64,000 nt of DNA from contig CAZSZO010000001.1 in NCBI GenBank assembly GCA_964611125.1, positions 1-64,000 of the forward strand. Direction: 5' to 3'. Each line of letters starts with the position of its first letter. The stretch's first letter is position 1. The DNA is from JAEUIX01 sp964611125. Its GTDB lineage: Bacteria > Planctomycetota > Phycisphaerae > Phycisphaerales > UBA1924. A model generated the notes under the pieces. It did no database searches and had not been told where the DNA came from. It saw only the letters and a program-made list of their open reading frames with translations. Both the position numbers and the translations under genes were made by a program. Positions 7,833 through 17,070 of the stretch are shown here, piece after piece.

Positions 7833-9812
7833 TTAGCCGGCGGGCATGCGGGACACGAGGGCCGCCAGGCGTTCGCGCTGCTCGGTTGAGAGCTTGGCGC
7901 CGAACCTGGTCTTGATCGACGCGGCGATCTCTCGCGCATGGGGCTGGCTGATCGCGAACTCCAGCGCATCGAGCCATGCGCTGGGCGGGGCGTCGAGTTT
8001 CTCCGCCTCAGGAATGCGGTTGAGCCAGAGCAGCGCGGTGGCCCGGCTGGCCAGGGTGTCGGCGTAGGCCGCTCCCGAGAGCGGCGCCAGCGCGTCGAGC
8101 GCATCGAGGGCGCTGCCGGGTTGGCCCAGGGCCAGGCGGGTGCGGGCGAGCAGCACGATTCCGCGGATCTTGTCGGGGATGAGCCCGCGCCGCTCGCTGG
8201 GCGAAAGCTGCCCGGCCAGCGGCGCCAGGATCGCTTCGCGCAGGGTTGGCGGCTCAAGGGCGGAGGCTACGTCCACAAGTTCGCCCGCCGCGAGCTCGGC
8301 GGCGACGCTCCGCAGGCCGGGCGTGCGGAATTCATCCGGCGCCGGGATCGCGGCGAGCTGACGGAAGCCCTGCGGCGTGGCCCGGTGGGCGGCCATGGCG
8401 CGGGCCGCGGCGGGGAAGAGCGCCAGGTCGTCTCCGCACGCGGCAAGCAGGAGATCAACGCCGTCAACCGTGGAGGCGATCGCCTCCGCCGCGCGGAGGC
8501 GGAGGGCGGCCGAGGGGTTCTTGAGCCAGCCGGCGACATAGGCGATGTCGGCCTGGTCGCCGACCTGCACCAGGAGCCAGGCGGAGGTGTCGGACATCGC
8601 CCCGGGCGGGAGTTGCCGCAGCGCCTCGGCGACGAGGCGCCTCTCGGCCGGGTCGGTGAGGAGGCCGGCCCGGCGGAACGCCGCCGCGGCGTCGATCGCC
8701 CCGGCCCTGGCGCCTCGATCGAGTTTGAGCCAGTGGAGCACCATGGGGGCTGATTGCGCGCTGGGCCAGCGGGCCAAGGCCCTGAGCATGGCGCCGGCCG
8801 CGCGGGGGTCGCCCTCCTGAGCGAGGGCGTCGGCGACGACCGCGCCGGCCTGAGGGGGCGCGAGGGCGGCGAGCAGGTTGGCCGCGGAGGCCCGCAGCTC
8901 GGGCGATGGGTCGGACAGCAACTCGACGGTTGAATCCACGACGATGTCGTCGAGGCGGCGGCCGTTGGCGAGCTCGCGCTGCACCAGCGTGACGGCCAGG
9001 CGACGCATCGGCGGCAGCTCATCCACCAGCAGCGCCGCGAGCAGCAAAGAGCGGGCGCCGCCGGTTTCCGGCAGGTCGACGAACTCCCGACGCTTGGCGT
9101 CGATGATCCGGGTGATCGCCGCGTCGGCCAGGCGGGCTTGTTCATCGGCGCGCCGGGCCAGCCCCTCCCAGAGCACCTGCCGCCAGTCGAGCTCGGGGAG
9201 GAACTCGACATCAGCCAGCCATTGGGCCCACGCCGCGTGGTCATCGCCCAGCTCGCGCCCGGTCATGCGCCGCAGCGCGGCGACCGCGGCGGAGCGTTGC
9301 TCGGAACTCGTCGCGGCGCCCAGGGCATCCACCAGGGCGCGGGCCGCGGCCTGGGTGCGCAGCGTGGCCAGGGCCGCGATCAGCGACTCGCCCGGGCGAG
9401 GGAGCGCGGCCCGCGCGGCGTCGACAAGCGGACCCGCAAGCCACGCCGGGGCAGTGGTCCGCGACGCCAAGGCCACGAGCAGCTGCTGATGCGGGCCGTC
9501 AGGATCGGCGGAGGCTTTGGCGAGGTAGTCGAGCACGGCTCGGCGGCTGGGCGGATCATCGGCCAAGAGCAGCCGGCGCGCGGCGGCCCGCCGATCGGCA
9601 ACGGGGACGGTGGTGTCGGCGAGCATCGCGACATCGTCTGGAACCCTCGGCGCGGCGGATTCAACCGTCGCCGGCGGCTGGGCGGGGGGGAAGTCCACGT
9701 TCGCGCGGGCGGAGAACGCGGGGCTGCTGAGCAACACCGCAACAGCGCCAACCGCCGCGACGAGGCGGCGCGGGTTCTGATGGGCGGCGGATCGGGCGAA
9801 GTGCGTCAGCAT
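7833..9812 (-). CDS. Secreted HEAT-repeat-like protein
   Basis: This 659-residue protein has an N-terminal signal peptide (about residues 14-37, ending SPAFSARA). The rest consists of alpha-helical Ala/Leu/Arg-rich repeats of HEAT or armadillo type, for example AALRRMTGRELGDD, DPSPELRASAANLLAALAP and NPSAALRLRAAEAIAS. Such solenoids usually bind other proteins in the periplasm; no enzymatic motif is seen. The start at complement 9810-9812 is preferred because it begins the signal peptide and has GGAG about 7 nt upstream. The reading frame continues further upstream into the MFS gene, but that part is its antisense shadow. It lies 143 nt downstream of the Spinster-like MFS gene on the same strand. 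The specific function is unknown. Confidence 0.75.
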   Translation of the reverse strand: MLTHFARSAAHQNPRRLVAAVGAVAVLLSSPAFSARANVDFPPAQPPATVESAAPRVPDDVAMLADTTVPVADRRAAARRLLLADDPPSRRAVLDYLAKASADPDGPHQQLLVALASRTTAPAWLAGPLVDAARAALPRPGESLIAALATLRTQAAARALVDALGAATSSEQRSAAVAALRRMTGRELGDDHAAWAQWLADVEFLPELDWRQVLWEGLARRADEQARLADAAITRIIDAKRREFVDLPETGGARSLLLAALLVDELPPMRRLAVTLVQRELANGRRLDDIVVDSTVELLSDPSPELRASAANLLAALAPPQAGAVVADALAQEGDPRAAGAMLRALARWPSAQSAPMVLHWLKLDRGARAGAIDAAAAFRRAGLLTDPAERRLVAEALRQLPPGAMSDTSAWLLVQVGDQADIAYVAGWLKNPSAALRLRAAEAIASTVDGVDLLLAACGDDLALFPAAARAMAAHRATPQGFRQLAAIPAPDEFRTPGLRSVAAELAAGELVDVASALEPPTLREAILAPLAGQLSPSERRGLIPDKIRGIVLLARTRLALGQPGSALDALDALAPLSGAAYADTLASRATALLWLNRIPEAEKLDAPPSAWLDALEFAISQPHAREIAASIKTRFGAKLSTEQRERLAALVSRMPAG

Positions 9813-9955
9813 GGGCTCCGGGAGTCGGCTTCTGTTGAGGCTACGGGGTTGACCCCGCCGGGGTTCGGGCCGGTCAGGTAGGACTTCGAGCGGGGCTGGC
9901 GGGCGGATGCGACCGAGGGCGGAAGGCCAGCACGTTGGGGGCGCCGCCGCGCTGC

Positions 9956-11293
9956 TCAGCCGGGCCGCGGGACGACATCGGGGCTCGAGGCGCGGGCGAC
10001 GTCGGCATCGAGGTAGCGGGCACCGAGCATCCAGGCGACGCCTGCGAGCAAGATCGCCACGCCCACGACGCCGAAGGCGAGGTTCATATTGCGGTTGGTC
10101 TGGTCGGCGATGAAGCCGATGAGCGGTGGCGAGATGGCGTCGCCCAGGGCGTGCATCACCAGGATCCCAAGCGAAAACGCTGTGGCCCGCACTGAGGGCG
10201 ACGTGACGTTCACCGTTATGGCGTTGGTGGGGCCGGTGTTCATGAACAGGCAGAAGATGCACAGGAACATCATCACCCAGGCCCAGGGGAACGGCAGTAA
10301 GAGCACCAGCAGAAAGAGCGGAAAGGCGAGGATCATGGTCGCGCCCGAGAACGCGAAGTACGAGCCGCGGATGTACGGGCGGAGCCAATCGCTGGCGTAG
10401 CCGCCCACGAGCGTCCCCGCCAGGCCGGCGCTGGCGGTGATGACCCCGAACAGGAACGTCACCTGCCCGAGCTGCTCCTTGTCGGTCGGCAGGCCGTGCA
10501 GCCGGAACTCGTGCACATACGTGGGCGCCCAGAACGACATCCCGCCAATGGCGAAGGTCTGGAACGTCTGGCCAATGGTGTTGATCACGTACGAGCGGTT
10601 GCGGAGAAGCAACCGGAGGTCGTTGATGGTGAGCTTGCGCGGCGGACCGGAGCGATCCTGCCCGCCGCGGACCGGGTCGCGCCTGGTGAGGGCCCAGATT
10701 CCCAGGATGATCCCCGGGGGGGTGACGACGAAGAACGCCCAGTGCCACGAAATGGCGCTCGCGACGGCCCCGCCGATGACATAGCCCAGCGCCGACCCCA
10801 CGGGAATCGCCACGTAGAACCACGAGAGCACGGCGCCGCGGCGCTCGGGGGGGTACATGTCGGCGATCACCGACGGCGCCGCGGGGCCCCAGGCGCCCTC
10901 GCCAACGCCCACAAAGACCCGGCAGATCAGCAGAAAGACAAAGGTGGAGGCGAGGCCGCTGGCGCCGGTGGCGATGGTCCAGAGCAGCACGCCCACGCCG
11001 ATGATGGTCCAGCGGCTCATGCGGTCGGCGAGCCAGCCAAAGATCGGCGCCGCGAGCATGTAGGAGACCAGGAACCACATCGCCAGCGAGCCCATCTTGG
11101 TCAGGGCGTTGGGGTCGTCGGGCAGCAGGTCCTGCCGGACCTGGGACTCGATGGCGGCGAGCAGATAGCGATCGATGTAGTTGATCAGGTTGATGGCCAG
11201 CAGCAGGCCCAGGGAGACGGCGGCCTGCCGTCGGCTCGGGAGGGTGACGGCGGGCGGCGCGGCTGGCGGCGGGTTCATGGGCTGTTCAGGCAC
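9956..11293 (-). CDS. MFS transporter, Spinster-like family
   Basis: This 445-residue, twelve-segment inner-membrane transporter has features of the Spinster-type MFS group. These include NLINYIDRYLLAAI in segment 1, the motif-A sequence GWLADRMSRW, the RVFVGVGEGAWGPAAPSVI segment 4, and FYVAIPVGSALGYVIGG in segment 5. Members move organic anions, sphingolipids or sugars, and the substrate here is unknown. A GTG at complement 11291-11293 is preferred to the internal ATG at codon 6, because a TACACT element ends exactly 6 nt upstream of the GTG. Confidence 0.85.
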   Translation of the reverse strand: MPEQPMNPPPAAPPAVTLPSRRQAAVSLGLLLAINLINYIDRYLLAAIESQVRQDLLPDDPNALTKMGSLAMWFLVSYMLAAPIFGWLADRMSRWTIIGVGVLLWTIATGASGLASTFVFLLICRVFVGVGEGAWGPAAPSVIADMYPPERRGAVLSWFYVAIPVGSALGYVIGGAVASAISWHWAFFVVTPPGIILGIWALTRRDPVRGGQDRSGPPRKLTINDLRLLLRNRSYVINTIGQTFQTFAIGGMSFWAPTYVHEFRLHGLPTDKEQLGQVTFLFGVITASAGLAGTLVGGYASDWLRPYIRGSYFAFSGATMILAFPLFLLVLLLPFPWAWVMMFLCIFCLFMNTGPTNAITVNVTSPSVRATAFSLGILVMHALGDAISPPLIGFIADQTNRNMNLAFGVVGVAILLAGVAWMLGARYLDADVARASSPDVVPRPG

Positions 11294-11299
11294 GCCGGG

Positions 11300-11305
11300 A
11301 GTGTA
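11300..11305 (-). promoter_or_regulatory. Putative -10 element (TACACT) of a leaderless promoter
   Basis: On the minus strand TACACT is followed by 6 nt and then the GTG start of the Spinster-like transporter. This is the same geometry as the other TAnnnT sites in this window. Confidence 0.45.
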
Positions 11306-11501
11306 CTGGCGTCTCTGCGCTCCGCGGAGGAGTTGACGCCACCGGGACCAACGGGACCACCAGGAATACGAAGACTACGGGGCCCGCAAGAAATCCGTCT
11401 CCGCCAAGCAGCCCGCGGCGGCCCGTCGAAACCTGATCCCACGCCCCAGGCCCCCACCCCCCCACCACTCACTCCCCGGCCCCCACCCGCGACCGCGCCG
11501 G

Positions 11502-12200
11502 TCAGGTCAGCAGCCACTCAAGCACCGCCTTGGTGTCGGCGAGATCCTCGACCGCCAGATCAGCCCCAGCCAGCTGAAGCTCCTCAACGCTTGACCTTCC
11601 GGTGGCCACCGCCAGGCACCGGCAGCCGTGAGTCCGGGCGCAGGCGACATCGTGCGGAGTGTCGCCGATGACCACGACCCGCCGCGGCTCGATCGCCCGC
11701 CCGGCGAGCTGCCGATACCGGGCCATCGCGACACCGGGCAGGTCGTTCCGAGTGGGCGGCGTGGAGGGCGAATCGTCCCCCCACACGCCAATGGGGAACC
11801 ACGCTGGGTCGAACCCGCACGAACGGATCTTGGCCCGGCCCGTCTCCGCGAAGTTGCCTGTGAGCAGCCCGAGCGTGGCCAGGGCCGGGAGCTCGGCAAG
11901 CGCCGCGACCAACTCATGCACCCCGGGCATCGCCCGAACGGTCGTGGTCGGGTGCACCAACCGCTCGCACAGCTCCTGGGCGTATCGGGCGCGAAAGGCG
12001 GCCATCACGCCCGCGCCCGGTTCGACCCCGATCCGCGCCAGCATGTCCGCCATGATGAGCGGATCCAGCCGCCCAGCGACCGGAATGCCCTCGATCGAGA
12101 CATCGGCCCCGAAAATCGCCCGCCCAGCGTCCACCATCGCCGCCATCCCGGCGCCCTCGCTCCGCAGGAGGGTCCCATCGATATCAAACAGGATCAGCAT
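11502..12200 (-). CDS. HAD-superfamily hydrolase, phosphoglycolate-phosphatase-like
   Basis: This 232-residue cytoplasmic phosphatase has all four HAD motifs. Motif I is FDIDGTLLRS with nucleophile Asp6 and acid Asp8; motif II is LGLLTGNF; motif III is at ARYRQLAGR; motif IV is VVVIGDTPHDVACA. A four-helix C1 cap lies between motifs I and II. It resembles Gph-like enzymes that remove phosphate from small metabolites; the substrate is undetermined. It follows the acylphosphatase gene by 33 nt on the same strand, so the two are probably one short transcription unit of phosphate-ester hydrolases. GAGGAA about 8 nt upstream supports the ATG. Confidence 0.85.
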   Translation of the reverse strand: MLILFDIDGTLLRSEGAGMAAMVDAGRAIFGADVSIEGIPVAGRLDPLIMADMLARIGVEPGAGVMAAFRARYAQELCERLVHPTTTVRAMPGVHELVAALAELPALATLGLLTGNFAETGRAKIRSCGFDPAWFPIGVWGDDSPSTPPTRNDLPGVAMARYRQLAGRAIEPRRVVVIGDTPHDVACARTHGCRCLAVATGRSSVEELQLAGADLAVEDLADTKAVLEWLLT

Positions 12201-12233
12201 GCCAGGGTTCCTCGCGCGGCCGGCGCGGCGCCG

Positions 12234-12500
12234 CTATCGCTTGATCTCAAAGCCCACTTCCCCCTCCGCATCCGGCAGCGGCGCCGCATGCTGGTTGCGG
12301 ATCAACCCGGCCATCCGCTCCGCCAGGGCCTCGAGCACGGCGGCGACATCCGCCTCCTCGCCTTGCACTTCCATGACCACCGAGCCGTCGGGCTCATTGC
12401 GCACCCAGCCGGAGACCGGATGCCCGCGCGCAATCGAGCGGGCGGTGTGGCGGAAGCCCACGCCCTGAACTCGCCCGGAATAGCACACCTGCACGCGCAC
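12234..12500 (-). CDS. acyP: Acylphosphatase
   Basis: The 88-residue protein matches the acylphosphatase fold and length. The phosphate loop is GRVQGVGFRHTA with catalytic Arg17, and the water-positioning residue is Asn35 in GWVRNEPDG. It hydrolyses carboxyl-phosphate bonds of acyl phosphates in the cytoplasm. An in-frame upstream ATG would add about 49 residues of low-complexity sequence with no counterpart in the family. The GTG at complement 12498-12500 is better supported: it gives the standard size, and a TACCCT element ends 6 nt upstream. It probably leads a two-gene unit with the HAD hydrolase and is divergent from dnaG. Confidence 0.88.
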   Translation of the reverse strand: MRVQVCYSGRVQGVGFRHTARSIARGHPVSGWVRNEPDGSVVMEVQGEEADVAAVLEALAERMAGLIRNQHAAPLPDAEGEVGFEIKR

Positions 12501-12506
12501 GGCCGG

Positions 12507-12512
12507 AGGGTA
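12507..12512 (-). promoter_or_regulatory. Putative -10 element (TACCCT) of a leaderless promoter for acyP
   Basis: TACCCT on the minus strand is separated by 6 nt from the GTG start at 12500. It decides between the GTG and the long upstream reading frame. Confidence 0.45.
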
Positions 12513-12666
12513 CGGCGGCCTCGACGGCGAGGGCAAAGCGGCCGCCGGCGGATGAGCTCCGGCGCCGATCGGGCAGCCCGGGCCGCGCGGGCGCGCGGGG
12601 AAAACCTGTCGGCGGCACACGATTTCGAGGGTTTCTCCGCGCCGCACTGGCCGCGCGGGGGATGCG

Positions 12667-12675
12667 TGCTACTGT
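12667..12675 (+). promoter_or_regulatory. Possible extended -10 promoter for the dnaG-rpoD unit
   Basis: TGCTACTGT contains an extended -10 (TGn followed by TACTGT). No clear -35 lies upstream. The transcript would start near 12682, next to the GTG of a small ORF at 12685 and about 110 nt before dnaG. Confidence 0.3.
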
Positions 12676-12684
12676 GTTCTTGGC

Positions 12685-12822
12685 GTGAGGTCCGCGAATG
12701 CCCGCACGCCCTGCGTTGTCACGCTGCCCCGCATTCTGCGCGGCATGATGGGTGGCGCAGGCGGGGCGTCGAAGGCGGACCAGGCGCGGCGTCATGAAGA
12801 CGGAGTCGCAAGTCGTGTTTGA
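12685..12822 (+). CDS. Possible 45-codon leader ORF overlapping the start of dnaG
   Basis: A GTG lies 9 nt after TACTGT and opens a 45-codon frame (start V-RSANARTPCVVTLPRILRG) ending at TGA 12820-12822. This is 29 nt inside dnaG and in another reading frame. It is too short for coding statistics, and I recognise no homologue. If translated, it could couple or restrain dnaG translation. It may equally be chance, because GC-rich DNA has many open frames. Confidence 0.25.
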   Translation: MRSANARTPCVVTLPRILRGMMGGAGGASKADQARRHEDGVASRV

Positions 12823-14722
12823 GCGCACCGGATCCGATGACAAGCGCCGCGTGCTGGAGGCGACCGATCTCGTCCGCCTGATCGGCGAGCATGTCGCCCT
12901 CAAACGCAAAGGCCGCGAGTGGGCCTGCCTCTGCCCCTTCCACGACGACCACAATCCATCGATGTACGTCGTCCCGCACAAGCAGATCTACCACTGCTTC
13001 GTCTGCGGGGCCGGGGGCGACGCCCTCAGCTTCATCATGAACTTCCACAAGATGGGCTTCCGCGAAGCCCTGCAACTGCTGGCCGACAAGGGCGGCGTGC
13101 AGCTCGCGCCGCCGCCCCGCCGCGCCGGCTCGGCGGAGTTCGATGCGGGCCCCGTCGCCAGCCGCGAGGACATCATCGGGGCCAATCGCGCGGCCCAGGA
13201 CTTCTTCCGCGCCATCCTCACCCATGCCGAACACGGGCGGCAGGCCCGCGAGCTCCTGGAACGCCGCGGGGTTTCGCGCGAGATGATCGAGCTCTTCGGG
13301 CTCGGCGCCGCGCCCGCCCGTTGGGATGGGCTGGGCGTCACCATCGCGGCCAAGAAGCTCGACCCGGCGCCATTCCTGGCCGCGGGGCTGATCAAGCAGC
13401 GCGAGTCGGGCGGGTCGGGTGGGGGTGGTGGTGGGACCTATGACGCGATGCGGAATCGCCTGACCTTCCCGATCCACGACGCCTTGGGCCGGGTCATCGC
13501 GTTCGGAGGGCGGCGCATCGATGACGCCGACGAACCCAAGTACCTCAATTCGCCCGAAACGCTCATCTTCAACAAGTCGGCGACGCTCTACGGCCTGCCC
13601 ATGGCCTCGGCCGCGATTCGCGAGCAGGGCGTAGCGATCGTCACCGAGGGCTACATGGACTGCATCGCCTGCCATCAGGCGGGCGTGAAAAACGTGGTGG
13701 CGACGCTGGGAACCGCCCTGACGCCGCTCGGGGCCCGGGTGCTGCGCCGGCTGTGCGACCGCATCGTGCTGCTGTTTGATGGCGATGACGCCGGGCAGCG
13801 GGCCGCGGACCGGGCCATCGAGGTGCTCTTCGCCGAGCCGGTCGATGTGCGCATCGCCTCGATGGCTGCGGCGGGGGCCACATCTGTGGAAGGTTCACCG
13901 GGCGAAGGCGGCAAGCCGCCCAAGGACCCTGACGAACTCCTGAAGCAAGCCGGCGGCGTGGCCCGCTTCGGCGCGATGATCAGCGCCAGTGTCGACGCGC
14001 TCGAGCACCGCTTCACCCGCCTGCGGGCCCGAACCTCGGCCCTCGGGCTCGCGGCCCGGTCGCGGGCCATCGAGGATGAGATCGCCCGCCTGGCCGAGCT
14101 GGGTCTGGGTCGGATCTCGCCGGTGCGCCGCCACCTCATCATCCGGCGCATCGCTTCACTGGCGGGCATCCCTGAGGCGGTGGTCGCGCAGGCAATCGCC
14201 CGTCAAGGCCGCCCGACGCTTTCGGCCCCTGCAAACCCGGCGCCGAGCGAGCCCGCAGCGAAGCCCCTCACGCTGCGCACGATGTCGAGGCGCGAACAGC
14301 TCCTGGCATGCGTTTTGTGCGATTGCGGCCTGCTTGCCGAGTGCGCGGCGGACGAGCGCGCGTGGCTCTTCGCTCCCGCCGCGTCCGCTGAGACAGGGCC
14401 CGACGCCGCCATGGGGCGGTTGGCGCGGGTGGTCCGCGGGCTGTCGGAGTCCGCTTCATCGTTTGATATCCGCGAGGTCACGCTTCGCCTCGACGATCCC
14501 GAGGCCATCCGCCTCGCGACCGCCCTGGTGCGGGCCATCGAGTCGGCCACCGACGGCAAGGCCGAGCGGCTTCAGCAGACCTGGGCCGACTGCCTCACGG
14601 CCCACCGGCGTGAGACGGCGGAGGCCGCGGCGCCCGACGACCCGTTGGCCAGGCTGCAGCATGTTGTGCGCACGCGCGGGCGGTTCAGCGAGTCGACTTC
14701 GACATTTCAGTCACGAAAGTGA
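12794..14722 (+). CDS. dnaG: DNA primase
   Basis: This 642-residue protein makes the RNA primers for chromosomal replication with the DnaB helicase. The N-terminal CHC2 zinc finger has Cys47, His50, Cys68 and Cys71 (CPFH and CFVC). The catalytic core has RLTFPIHDALGRVIAFGGR, and the TOPRIM centre has VTEGYMDCIA with the metal Glu and then LFDGDDAGQRA with the Asp-x-Asp. A Gly/Ser-rich loop occurs at about residues 207-216. The C-terminal helicase-binding part is divergent. The ATG at 12794 places the zinc finger at the usual distance from the N-terminus. A GTG at 12752, 14 codons upstream in the same frame, is possible. rpoD follows by 259 nt, as in the macromolecular synthesis operon of other bacteria. 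Confidence 0.95.
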   Translation: MKTESQVVFERTGSDDKRRVLEATDLVRLIGEHVALKRKGREWACLCPFHDDHNPSMYVVPHKQIYHCFVCGAGGDALSFIMNFHKMGFREALQLLADKGGVQLAPPPRRAGSAEFDAGPVASREDIIGANRAAQDFFRAILTHAEHGRQARELLERRGVSREMIELFGLGAAPARWDGLGVTIAAKKLDPAPFLAAGLIKQRESGGSGGGGGGTYDAMRNRLTFPIHDALGRVIAFGGRRIDDADEPKYLNSPETLIFNKSATLYGLPMASAAIREQGVAIVTEGYMDCIACHQAGVKNVVATLGTALTPLGARVLRRLCDRIVLLFDGDDAGQRAADRAIEVLFAEPVDVRIASMAAAGATSVEGSPGEGGKPPKDPDELLKQAGGVARFGAMISASVDALEHRFTRLRARTSALGLAARSRAIEDEIARLAELGLGRISPVRRHLIIRRIASLAGIPEAVVAQAIARQGRPTLSAPANPAPSEPAAKPLTLRTMSRREQLLACVLCDCGLLAECAADERAWLFAPAASAETGPDAAMGRLARVVRGLSESASSFDIREVTLRLDDPEAIRLATALVRAIESATDGKAERLQQTWADCLTAHRRETAEAAAPDDPLARLQHVVRTRGRFSESTSTFQSRK

Positions 14723-14730
14723 GGTTTTTT
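14711..14730 (+). terminator. Weak hairpin plus T-run at the end of dnaG
   Basis: TCAC and GTGA pair around a GAAA loop, followed by GG and six T. The dnaG stop codon lies within the second arm. The four-pair stem is short for an intrinsic terminator, so it may only attenuate transcription into rpoD. Confidence 0.25.
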
Positions 14731-14981
14731 CGGCGGAGAATCGCGCCATCGACGCCTATATCGTTGAGCCCGCAGTTTTCGAGAACCCGAAGCCGGCTTG
14801 CTCCGCCCCCAGCAACCAGCCGCCGACGAGAACATAGACCTCGCAACGCAGCCCCCCAGCGCCCTACGCTCAGAATCAGTTCCCGCAGCCCGGAAGGTCC
14901 CGCTCGTGGCCCGCCTTCCGTTACGACCCCGATCCTTCGAATTCTGACACGCCGCTTTTTCCGCAAGCCCAGGAGAACGCC

Positions 14982-17039
14982 GTGGTTGACCTTCCCGTGA
15001 GCGTCCAGACCCTTCTGGAGAACAGCCGCGAGCGCGGCTGGTTGAGCTACGAAGAGCTCAACAACACCCTCCCCGATGAGTGGGTGGACCCGGATCGGAT
15101 GCACGAGCTGCTGGTGCACCTGGACCGCATCGGCGTCGAGATCGTCGACGAGATGGAGTTCAAGGCCCGCTCGTGGCGCGCCAAGAAGCGGGGCAAGGGC
15201 GACGACGCCCCCGCGGCGATGGTCGAGGCCAAGCCCGACGCCGGACCCCGCCCCTCGCGGGCGATGACCGTGGTCGGCGGCGAGCGCGTCGGCGAGGCCG
15301 GCTGGACCCGCATGAACTGGGCCCCGCGCCTGGGCGGGCCCGCCCCCAAGCCCGCGGCGATCTCGCGCCCGGAGCAGGACGACTCGGCCCTGCTGGATGA
15401 GGACGAGGCTGACGAGCTGCGCGTCGATCTGGCCGCGGAGGAGCTCACCGTCGAGCCGGGCAAGCGCGTCGACGACCCGGTGCGGATGTACCTCTCGCAG
15501 ATGGGCTCGATCCCGCTGCTGGCCCGCGACGAAGAGATCCGCCTGGCCAAGAAGATCGAGACGATGCGGATGATCTTCCGCCGTCGATGTCTGGAGTGCG
15601 ACTACATCCTGCAGCAGGCGGTGGTCACCCTCAAGCAGGTCCACGCCGGCGAGCTGCCGTTTGATCGCACCATGCGGCTGAGCACCCTCGACGCGCACGC
15701 CCGCGACAAGATCGCCAAGCGCATCCCGTGCAACCTGCAGACGATCGAGCGGCTGCTGGAGCGCAACCGGCAGGACTGGGACGCGATGCAGCGGGCCGAG
15801 ACCGAGCTGAAGTCGGCCGACGACGGCGGGGAAGGCGTCCGCGAATCGCTGTGCGAGCGGCTCACGTCGCGCCGCCGCAAGCTCGCCGCGCTCACCGAAG
15901 AGCTCTGCCTGCGCACCGGGCGGATCATCCCGCTGATGAAGAAGCTCCGCTCGATCTCGCACAAGATGACCGAGCTTGAGGGCGAGCTCCGCCGGGCCGA
16001 GCGTCAGGGCCGCAAGGCTGACCCCGAAAACGTCGGCGCCATGCGCGATGAGCTCGACGGCCTCAAGGCCCTCGTGCTCGACACGCCGGAATGCCTGGCG
16101 CGCAAGATCCGGGCCATCGACACCGTCTTCTGGGAGTATGAACAGGCCAAGCGCGACCTCTCCGGCGGCAACCTGCGCCTGGTGGTCTCGATCGCCAAGA
16201 AGTACCGCAACCGCGGGCTCTCGTTCCTGGATGTCATCCAGGAGGGCAACACCGGCCTCATGCGGGCGGTCGACAAGTACGAGTACAAGCGCGGCTACAA
16301 ATTCAGCACCTACGCCACCTGGTGGATCCGGCAGGCCATCACCCGCGCCATCGCCGACCACGCCCGCACCATCCGCATCCCGGTCCACATGATTGAGACC
16401 ATGAGCCGCCTGCGGAACACGCAGAAGCAGATGTTCCAGGAGATGGGTCGCGAGCCGACGATGGAGGAACTGTCGCAGCGCTCGGGGATCAGCATCGCCG
16501 AGGTCCGGCGGGTGCTCAAGATCAGCCGCCAGCCGGCCAGCCTCGATCGCCCGGTGGGCGAGAGCGAGGACTCGGTCTTCGGCGACTTCATCGAGGATCA
16601 GACCGTGGGCTCGCCCGTGCAGACGGCCACCAGCGACACGCTCAAGCAGCGGATCGAGCAGGTCCTCAAGAGCCTGACCTATCGCGAGCGCGAGATCATC
16701 AAGCTCCGCTACGGCATCGGCGACGGCTACACCTACACCCTCGAGGAGGTCGGCCGCATCTTCAAGGTGACGCGCGAGCGCGTCCGCCAGGTCGAGGCCA
16801 AGGCCATCCGCAAGCTGCAGCACCCCGTCCGCAGCCGCAAGCTCGCGGGCTTCCTCGATGGCGCCGTGGTCAAGGACTACCGCGAGCTCATGAGCGAGCC
16901 GCTGCCCACGGTGAGCGACCGGGCCGAGCGGGCCCGGCCCAAGCCCCAGCCCATCGAAGAGGATGTCGAAGCCTTCGAGGCGGCCGAGGCCAACCTCGGC
17001 GGCATCCCCGCCGCCGAAGAAGCGGGCGACCTGGTCTGA
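14982..17039 (+). CDS. rpoD: RNA polymerase primary sigma factor (sigma-70/RpoD)
   Basis: This 685-residue sigma factor directs RNA polymerase to housekeeping promoters. Region 1.1 is at residues 1-60 and region 1.2 begins near 164 (DDPVRMYLSQMGSIPLLA). A long charged non-conserved region follows, then region 2 near 383-480 (NLRLVVSIAKKYRNRG, and YATWWIRQAITRAIADHART in the DNA-melting part). Region 3 and region 4 follow (LTYREREIIKLRYGIGDG, then the helix-turn-helix LEEVGRIFKVTRERVRQVEA). The start is a GTG with AGGAGA 6 nt upstream. It follows dnaG and converges with ileS across a 31-nt gap that includes a run of nine G. Confidence 0.97.
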   Translation: MVDLPVSVQTLLENSRERGWLSYEELNNTLPDEWVDPDRMHELLVHLDRIGVEIVDEMEFKARSWRAKKRGKGDDAPAAMVEAKPDAGPRPSRAMTVVGGERVGEAGWTRMNWAPRLGGPAPKPAAISRPEQDDSALLDEDEADELRVDLAAEELTVEPGKRVDDPVRMYLSQMGSIPLLARDEEIRLAKKIETMRMIFRRRCLECDYILQQAVVTLKQVHAGELPFDRTMRLSTLDAHARDKIAKRIPCNLQTIERLLERNRQDWDAMQRAETELKSADDGGEGVRESLCERLTSRRRKLAALTEELCLRTGRIIPLMKKLRSISHKMTELEGELRRAERQGRKADPENVGAMRDELDGLKALVLDTPECLARKIRAIDTVFWEYEQAKRDLSGGNLRLVVSIAKKYRNRGLSFLDVIQEGNTGLMRAVDKYEYKRGYKFSTYATWWIRQAITRAIADHARTIRIPVHMIETMSRLRNTQKQMFQEMGREPTMEELSQRSGISIAEVRRVLKISRQPASLDRPVGESEDSVFGDFIEDQTVGSPVQTATSDTLKQRIEQVLKSLTYREREIIKLRYGIGDGYTYTLEEVGRIFKVTRERVRQVEAKAIRKLQHPVRSRKLAGFLDGAVVKDYRELMSEPLPTVSDRAERARPKPQPIEEDVEAFEAAEANLGGIPAAEEAGDLV

Positions 17040-17070
17040 GCCTGAGCTGAAACGCGGGGCGGGGGGGGGT

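Noticed and set aside
9813..11078. 422-codon N-terminal extension of the HEAT-repeat gene
   Set aside because: This part is an alternative frame over the Spinster-like MFS gene. The real protein begins with the signal peptide at 9812.
14685..16823. 712-codon minus-strand frame opposite rpoD
   Set aside because: It is a mirror of the conserved rpoD coding sequence, with no recognisable domain. Such shadows are expected in GC-rich genes.
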